Below the pieces are notes generated by a model. It was given only the letters and a program-made list of their open reading frames with translations. It was not told the origin of the DNA and did not search any database. A program made the translations under genes and the position numbers. DNA of 10,253 nt from Candidatus Margulisiibacteriota bacterium (GTDB taxonomy: Bacteria; Margulisbacteria; WOR-1; O2-12-FULL-45-9; XYB2-FULL-48-7): contig JAQUOB010000029.1 of assembly GCA_028717325.1 (NCBI GenBank), forward strand, positions 1 to 10,253, written 5' to 3'. Shown here in pieces: positions 6,644-10,253 of this stretch (position 1 is its first letter; every line of letters begins with the position of its first letter).

Positions 6644-8226
6644 GGTTTATAAATGACCAGCAGGTCTCCTTTTTGGTCGAATATTTTTACGCCGCGGGGC
6701 AGGCGTGATTTTATTTTTTCATATTCGTCAGTGGTTGTAAAGGCAAAACCTTTTCGCGCGGCGAGGTACGAATCGAGGTCCGCTTCTTTCTCCAAAAAAA
6801 CGACCGGCTGGGGGCTGTGCAAGACGACGCTCGGCCGGTTGCCCGTTTCATAGGCGGCGACCGCCTGGTTAGCTTTAATTACTTTGCCGAGCTCGGTCCC
6901 GAGCGGTTTGGCGCCTTTGAACGTTTCCACCTGCGGCAGGACGTGAAGCGTCAAAACCAGCGCGATGGCAAAGACCATGATAGGAATTGAGGCGAAAGAC
7001 AGCCGGTCGGCTTTGGCCAGGAAGAAAACAATCGAAACTAAGCTGCCGGCGACCAGGATCGCCGCCAGAGTTAGCAAACCGGGCATCAGCGCCGCGTATT
7101 GCGCCGGATAGTTCGAGTTCCCCAGAATAATAACGCCGATAAAGATCAGGCCGACTACGACAGCAAAAAAGAGATTCGAGATCAAGAAGCCGCGGCGCTC
7201 TTTCGGTTTGGCAAAAAAACGGTCCCATTGGCTGGCGACCATTATGGCTAGAAATGGGTAGAGCGGCAGGACGTAATTGGGTATCTTGGTCTTGGCGATC
7301 GAAAAGACGATGAAGGCGGGGACAATAAAACATAAAGTCAGGAGTTCGGAGTTGTGAGTTCGGAGTTTCCAGGCGCGCCAGAGGCCGAGCGGCAGAAATT
7401 GGGACCAGGGTGCGAAGCCGAGTAAAAGGGCGAGAAAATAATAATACCAGGGGCCGGTGTGGCCGGAAACGACGCCCTGAAATCGCGCCATGAACAGGAA
7501 ACCCAGCGCAAAATCTAGGAAAACCTTGCCATGGATCAGGTATTCGATAATGTACCAGGGCAAACCGATCAGCGCGATGATCAGGAGGCCGGGTAGAACA
7601 TAGAATTCTTTAATTTTACCGAGTTCTTTTTTGAACAATAAAAAGAGAAAGATCGCGAACGCCGGCAAGGCCACTCCCAGCAGGCCTTTGATCAGCATGG
7701 CTAAAGCCATCGGAAAATAACTTAACAAATAATATTTTCTCTCCCCGGATGTATAACCGAGATAAAAAAGATAGACCGAGAGCGTCATGAAGAGTGTCAG
7801 GACAATATCCAGCTCGGCGATCCGGGACTGGACCAGGAACTGGAAAGCGGTCATCACAATGATCCCGGCTAAGAAACCGGTCCGTTCGTTATAAAATTTT
7901 CGGCCCAGCAGGTAAGTAGTGATCACGGTTAAAACGCCGGCCAGGGCCGCCCAGAAGCGCATGGCCCATTCGTTAAAGCCGATCAGCTTTGATAACAGCG
8001 CGGCCAGCCAGAAATAAAGAGGGGGTTTATCAAAGATGACCTGGCCGTTGTAGTGGAGCGTCAGCCAGTCGCCCGAATTAAGGATGTTCTTGACGAATTC
8101 CCCGTAAGTCGTCTCCGCCGCGTCGTAGAGGGAGAAGGAACCGAGTTTAAAAAAGAAAAGAATACTTGATAAGATAACTAAGGAAACCGCGACGTTCAGT
8201 CGCAGGTTTCCGATTTTAATATTCAT
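6640..8226 (-). CDS. ArnT-like GT39 family (PMT_2) membrane glycosyltransferase
   Basis: A 528-residue polytopic inner-membrane protein related to ArnT and protein mannosyltransferases, which move a sugar from polyprenyl phosphate onto lipid A, protein or another acceptor on the periplasmic side. The first periplasmic loop has the family acidic site (D35 and E38 in LYDAAETTYGEF), then SGDWL (51-55) and FDKPPLYFWLA (65-75). Further features are RIAELD (135-140), a lysine at the start of a loop (K170), GHTGPWYYY (255-263) and KTKIPNYVLPLYPFLAI (312-328). About 12 hydrophobic segments end near 430, followed by a soluble tail. GGGG 3 nt upstream of the start may serve as ribosome site. It overlaps both neighbours by ATGA. 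The acceptor is unknown; adjacency to the LpxL-like and MsbA-like genes favours a lipid. An unusual heptamer array encodes residues 287-296. Confidence 0.88.
   Translation of the reverse strand: MNIKIGNLRLNVAVSLVILSSILFFFKLGSFSLYDAAETTYGEFVKNILNSGDWLTLHYNGQVIFDKPPLYFWLAALLSKLIGFNEWAMRFWAALAGVLTVITTYLLGRKFYNERTGFLAGIIVMTAFQFLVQSRIAELDIVLTLFMTLSVYLFYLGYTSGERKYYLLSYFPMALAMLIKGLLGVALPAFAIFLFLLFKKELGKIKEFYVLPGLLIIALIGLPWYIIEYLIHGKVFLDFALGFLFMARFQGVVSGHTGPWYYYFLALLLGFAPWSQFLPLGLWRAWKLRTHNSELLTLCFIVPAFIVFSIAKTKIPNYVLPLYPFLAIMVASQWDRFFAKPKERRGFLISNLFFAVVVGLIFIGVIILGNSNYPAQYAALMPGLLTLAAILVAGSLVSIVFFLAKADRLSFASIPIMVFAIALVLTLHVLPQVETFKGAKPLGTELGKVIKANQAVAAYETGNRPSVVLHSPQPVVFLEKEADLDSYLAARKGFAFTTTDEYEKIKSRLPRGVKIFDQKGDLLVIYKP
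7340..7367. repeat. Array of four heptamers (minus-strand consensus AACTCNN) inside the GT39 gene
   Basis: On the minus strand four tandem units run AACTCCG, AACTCAC, AACTCCG, AACTCCT, with a degenerate fifth (GACTTTA, 7333-7339). They encode LRTHNSELL (288-296), a hydrophilic loop between two membrane helices, without breaking the frame. The pattern resembles the short tandemly repeated heptamers described in cyanobacterial genomes, although those are usually intergenic. Confidence 0.75.
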
Positions 8227-9089
8227 TGCCCCATCATCCTTTTAACCTCGTGTTCGTTGAGGAAAATGGCCCACTGGTCGGGATGGGCTTTGACCTTGTG
8301 CTCGTAAAAATCCCTGACCTCTGCCATGACCTGGGCTTTGTTATCGCGATGGATGACGCGCGGCTCCCCGATCTCGAAGACGACCTTGTCGCCTTCGCGT
8401 TTGGAGAAGATAGGCACGACCGGCGCTTCGGAGCGCTGGGCCAACGCGGTCCAGCCGGTGGCGATCGGCACCTGATGGCCGAGGAATGGCATCATTTCGT
8501 GCCGGCCTTCCATCGCTCCCGTATCGACCAGGATGCCGACACAGCGGTGGCGGGCCAGCGCCTGCAGGCACTCGCGGTACATATCGCCGTCTAAGATGTT
8601 GATCAGCTTTGAGCCATGATAGAGCCGGCTGCGGTCGAGGAACTGGTAAAGCCGGTCGCCGGGCGGCGATTTCATCACCGTCGTCAAATGATAACCGCGG
8701 GAGGAGAGCAGCGCGGCGATCAGCTCATAATTGCCCGAGTGCAGGCTCAAGCAGATCGCGCCTTTTCTCTGTGCGAGCGCGGCGTCCAGGTTCTCGATGC
8801 CGATCACGCGGGTGATCCGGTCAAGATGCGTCTTTTTAAAATAGGGCGCGCAGATAATTTCAAAGATAGAGTGGCCGGCGTTCCTTAACGCGCGGTCGGC
8901 CAACTGCCAGTGATCGGCGTCGGGGAAAACCAGTTTAAAATTATTGGCGACAGTTCGCTGAAACGGGGTCAGCCGGGCGATCCGATACGTTATCTCCCCG
9001 GCCAGCTCCATCAGATAGATCGCCGCCGGAGCGGGCAGCCAAAAAACGAAGCGGCCAATGAAGCGCAGAAAATTCAACAGATAGATCAT
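8223..9089 (-). CDS. LpxL/HtrB-family lipid A biosynthesis acyltransferase
   Basis: A 288-residue membrane-anchored acyltransferase of the LpxL/HtrB family, which transfers a fatty acyl chain from acyl-ACP to lipid A or a similar glycolipid at the inner face of the inner membrane. The N-terminus has hydrophobic anchor segments (about 3-29). The catalytic HX4E box is H117 to E122 in LSLHSGNYEL (114-123). GILVDTGAMEGRHEMMPFLG (185-204) corresponds to the family block with conserved D and FG, ATGWTALA (210-217) and VVPIFSKR (224-231) follow, and HPDQWAIFLNEHEVKR (269-284) matches the C-terminal PxQW motif. Length is normal for the family (about 290-310). It sits directly after the MsbA-like exporter and before the GT39 gene, joined to both by ATGA overlaps. 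The family also includes acyltransferases for other glycolipids, such as PIM acyltransferases, so the acceptor is not fixed. Confidence 0.88.
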   Translation of the reverse strand: MIYLLNFLRFIGRFVFWLPAPAAIYLMELAGEITYRIARLTPFQRTVANNFKLVFPDADHWQLADRALRNAGHSIFEIICAPYFKKTHLDRITRVIGIENLDAALAQRKGAICLSLHSGNYELIAALLSSRGYHLTTVMKSPPGDRLYQFLDRSRLYHGSKLINILDGDMYRECLQALARHRCVGILVDTGAMEGRHEMMPFLGHQVPIATGWTALAQRSEAPVVPIFSKREGDKVVFEIGEPRVIHRDNKAQVMAEVRDFYEHKVKAHPDQWAIFLNEHEVKRMMGQ

Positions 9090-10252
9090 GCTTTGTTCCG
9101 CAGTTGTATCTCGTAAAGGTGTTTGTAGAGGCCGCCTTTAGCCAGCAGCTCCTGGTGCGGGCCGACCTCCGCGATCCGGCCTTTTTCCAGCACCACGACC
9201 CGGTCGACTTTTTCGACCGTGTAGAGCCGGTGGGCGATGATAAAGGTCGTGCGGCCCTTCATCAATTTTTCCAGAGCTTCGCGTATCAGGACTTCGGTTT
9301 CGGCGTCGAGCGAGGAGGTTGCTTCGTCAAGGATCAGTATCTTCGGGTCGCGCAGGACGGCGCGCGCGATGGCGATCCGCTGGCGCTCGCCGCCGGAGAG
9401 CTTGGCGCCGCGCTCGCCGACCTCGGTCTCATAGCCGTGGGGCAGGGCCGAGATGAACTGGTGGGCGTTGGCGTTCCTGGCCGCTGCGATGATCTCCGCC
9501 TCGGTCGCGTCCGGTTTGCCGTAGCCGATATTTTCTTTGATCGTCCCGTGAAAGAGGGCGATCTCCTGCGGCACAACGGCGATCTGCCGGCGCAGCGACT
9601 CGATCTTGACCTGTTTCAGGTCGTGGCCGTCGATCAAAACTTTCCCGGCCGTCGGGTCGTAGAAGCGGGGCAGGAGGTTGACCAGCGTGCTTTTGCCGGC
9701 GCCGGTGCGGCCGACGAGAGCGATCGCTTCGCCGGGCTCAACCGACAGGTTGATATCGGCCAGCACGGCTTCTTGCTCGTAAGCGAAAGAGAGCGCCTGG
9801 AATTCTACCTGGCCGCGGATCGCGGGCAGGACCGGCGCGTCTTTAGCGTTAACGATCGACGGCTTGATGTCGAGTATTTCAAAGACCCGTTTGACCGAAG
9901 CCATGCCCTGGGCGAAAACGGTGAAGGATTTGCTTAGCGTGCTGCCGGGATCGGTCATGATGCCGAGCGCGGTGGCGAACGAGATGAGCTGCGGCAGGGT
10001 CAGCGTGCCGTCGATTATTTCCTTGCCGCCGAACCAGACGATGCCGACCGCGGCGCTGGCCTGCAAGAGAGCGATGACCGGGTTTTGCGTCGAGAGGATC
10101 TGGACGGCCTTCATCGTGATGCCGAGCGCCTTGTCATTCTCCTGTTTGAACTTTCTCGTCTCTTCCGGCTCCATGGTAAAAGCTTTGACGACGCGGATCT
10201 GCGAAACGGTTTCCTGGACGTGAGAGGTGATATCGGCGGTCTTTTGCTGGAC
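9086..10252 (-). CDS. MsbA-type lipid exporter, ABC transporter (permease-ATPase fusion), N-terminus beyond window
   Basis: The last 388 codons of an exporter-type ABC half-transporter are visible; about 190 N-terminal residues, including most membrane helices, lie past the right edge. Counting from the first visible codon, residues 1-130 cover the end of the transmembrane domain, beginning with a typical intracellular helix (QETVSQIRVVKAF), and the rest is the ATPase. The nucleotide site is complete: Walker A GRTGAGKST (181-189), Q-loop Q229, signature LSGGERQR (285-292), Walker B ILILDEATSSLD with D309 and E310, and H-loop histidine H341. Such transporters flip lipid A-core or other lipid-linked products across the inner membrane. 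Its stop shares ATGA with the LpxL-like start, which favours an MsbA role over drug export, though sequence alone cannot exclude other substrates. It is the most upstream gene of the operon seen here. Confidence 0.88.
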   Translation of the reverse strand, partial: VQQKTADITSHVQETVSQIRVVKAFTMEPEETRKFKQENDKALGITMKAVQILSTQNPVIALLQASAAVGIVWFGGKEIIDGTLTLPQLISFATALGIMTDPGSTLSKSFTVFAQGMASVKRVFEILDIKPSIVNAKDAPVLPAIRGQVEFQALSFAYEQEAVLADINLSVEPGEAIALVGRTGAGKSTLVNLLPRFYDPTAGKVLIDGHDLKQVKIESLRRQIAVVPQEIALFHGTIKENIGYGKPDATEAEIIAAARNANAHQFISALPHGYETEVGERGAKLSGGERQRIAIARAVLRDPKILILDEATSSLDAETEVLIREALEKLMKGRTTFIIAHRLYTVEKVDRVVVLEKGRIAEVGPHQELLAKGGLYKHLYEIQLRNKA

Positions 10253-10253
10253 C

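Noticed and set aside
6653..6668. Short inverted repeat GACC/GGTC near the end of the GT39 gene
   Set aside because: A 4-bp stem in coding sequence is too short to be meaningful, and no plus-strand gene ends here.
7340..7367. Heptamer array as a CRISPR array
   Set aside because: The units are 7 nt in direct tandem with no spacers, and they lie inside a conserved gene.
9104..9937. Long plus-strand open frame (277 codons) antisense to the ABC transporter
   Set aside because: The minus-strand frame encodes a complete, conserved ATPase domain. The antisense frame stays open because of the GC-rich codon pattern and has no recognisable motif.

Overview
The window is a densely packed block of cell-envelope genes from a diderm (outer-membrane-bearing) bacterium of moderately high GC. 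It contains an MsbA-type ABC exporter, an LpxL/HtrB-type acyltransferase and an LpxB-related domain, so lipid A-like or other outer-membrane glycolipid synthesis is the obvious theme. Eight of the ten genes look like glycosyltransferases or carry the polytopic GT-C-like architecture. The LpxB-related domain resembles the family known mainly from cyanobacteria (lipid-A-disaccharide synthase-related, TIGR03492 type) rather than canonical proteobacterial LpxB. That, together with an atypical gene order and weak Shine-Dalgarno signals, suggests a cyanobacteria-related or uncultured candidate-phylum lineage (for example Margulisbacteria). The lineage guess is low confidence.

Layout. Most of the window is one minus-strand operon read from right to left. 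It runs: MsbA-like exporter (9086 to beyond the right edge), LpxL-like acyltransferase (8223-9089), ArnT-like GT39 transferase (6640-8226), dolichol-phosphate-mannose-synthase-like GT2 (5918-6643), a GT2 fused to an LpxB-related domain (3915-5921), a DUF2079 membrane protein (2401-3918) and a GT9-like protein (1559-2389). The first six genes are joined by five successive 4-nt ATGA start/stop overlaps; the last follows after 11 nt. A lone plus-strand GT2 gene (849-1550) converges on the end of this operon. It diverges, across a short AT-rich region with candidate promoters, from a second minus-strand unit: a GT2 gene (70-795) and the first 31 codons of a GT9 heptosyltransferase-type gene at the left edge.

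How the genes may work together (inference). The DPM-like GT2 would load a sugar onto a polyprenyl phosphate. The GT39 protein, and possibly the DUF2079 protein, would use that donor on the far side of the inner membrane. The fusion protein and the soluble GT2/GT9 enzymes would extend a glycolipid on the cytoplasmic face, the LpxL-like enzyme would acylate it, and the MsbA-like exporter would flip it. The most notable item is the in-frame GT2 + LpxB-related fusion. Smaller curiosities are a 28-nt near-perfect palindrome at the start of the DUF2079 gene and an array of four heptamers inside the GT39 coding sequence. No RNA genes, CRISPR arrays or mobile elements were seen, and no gene-free stretch exceeds about 55 nt.
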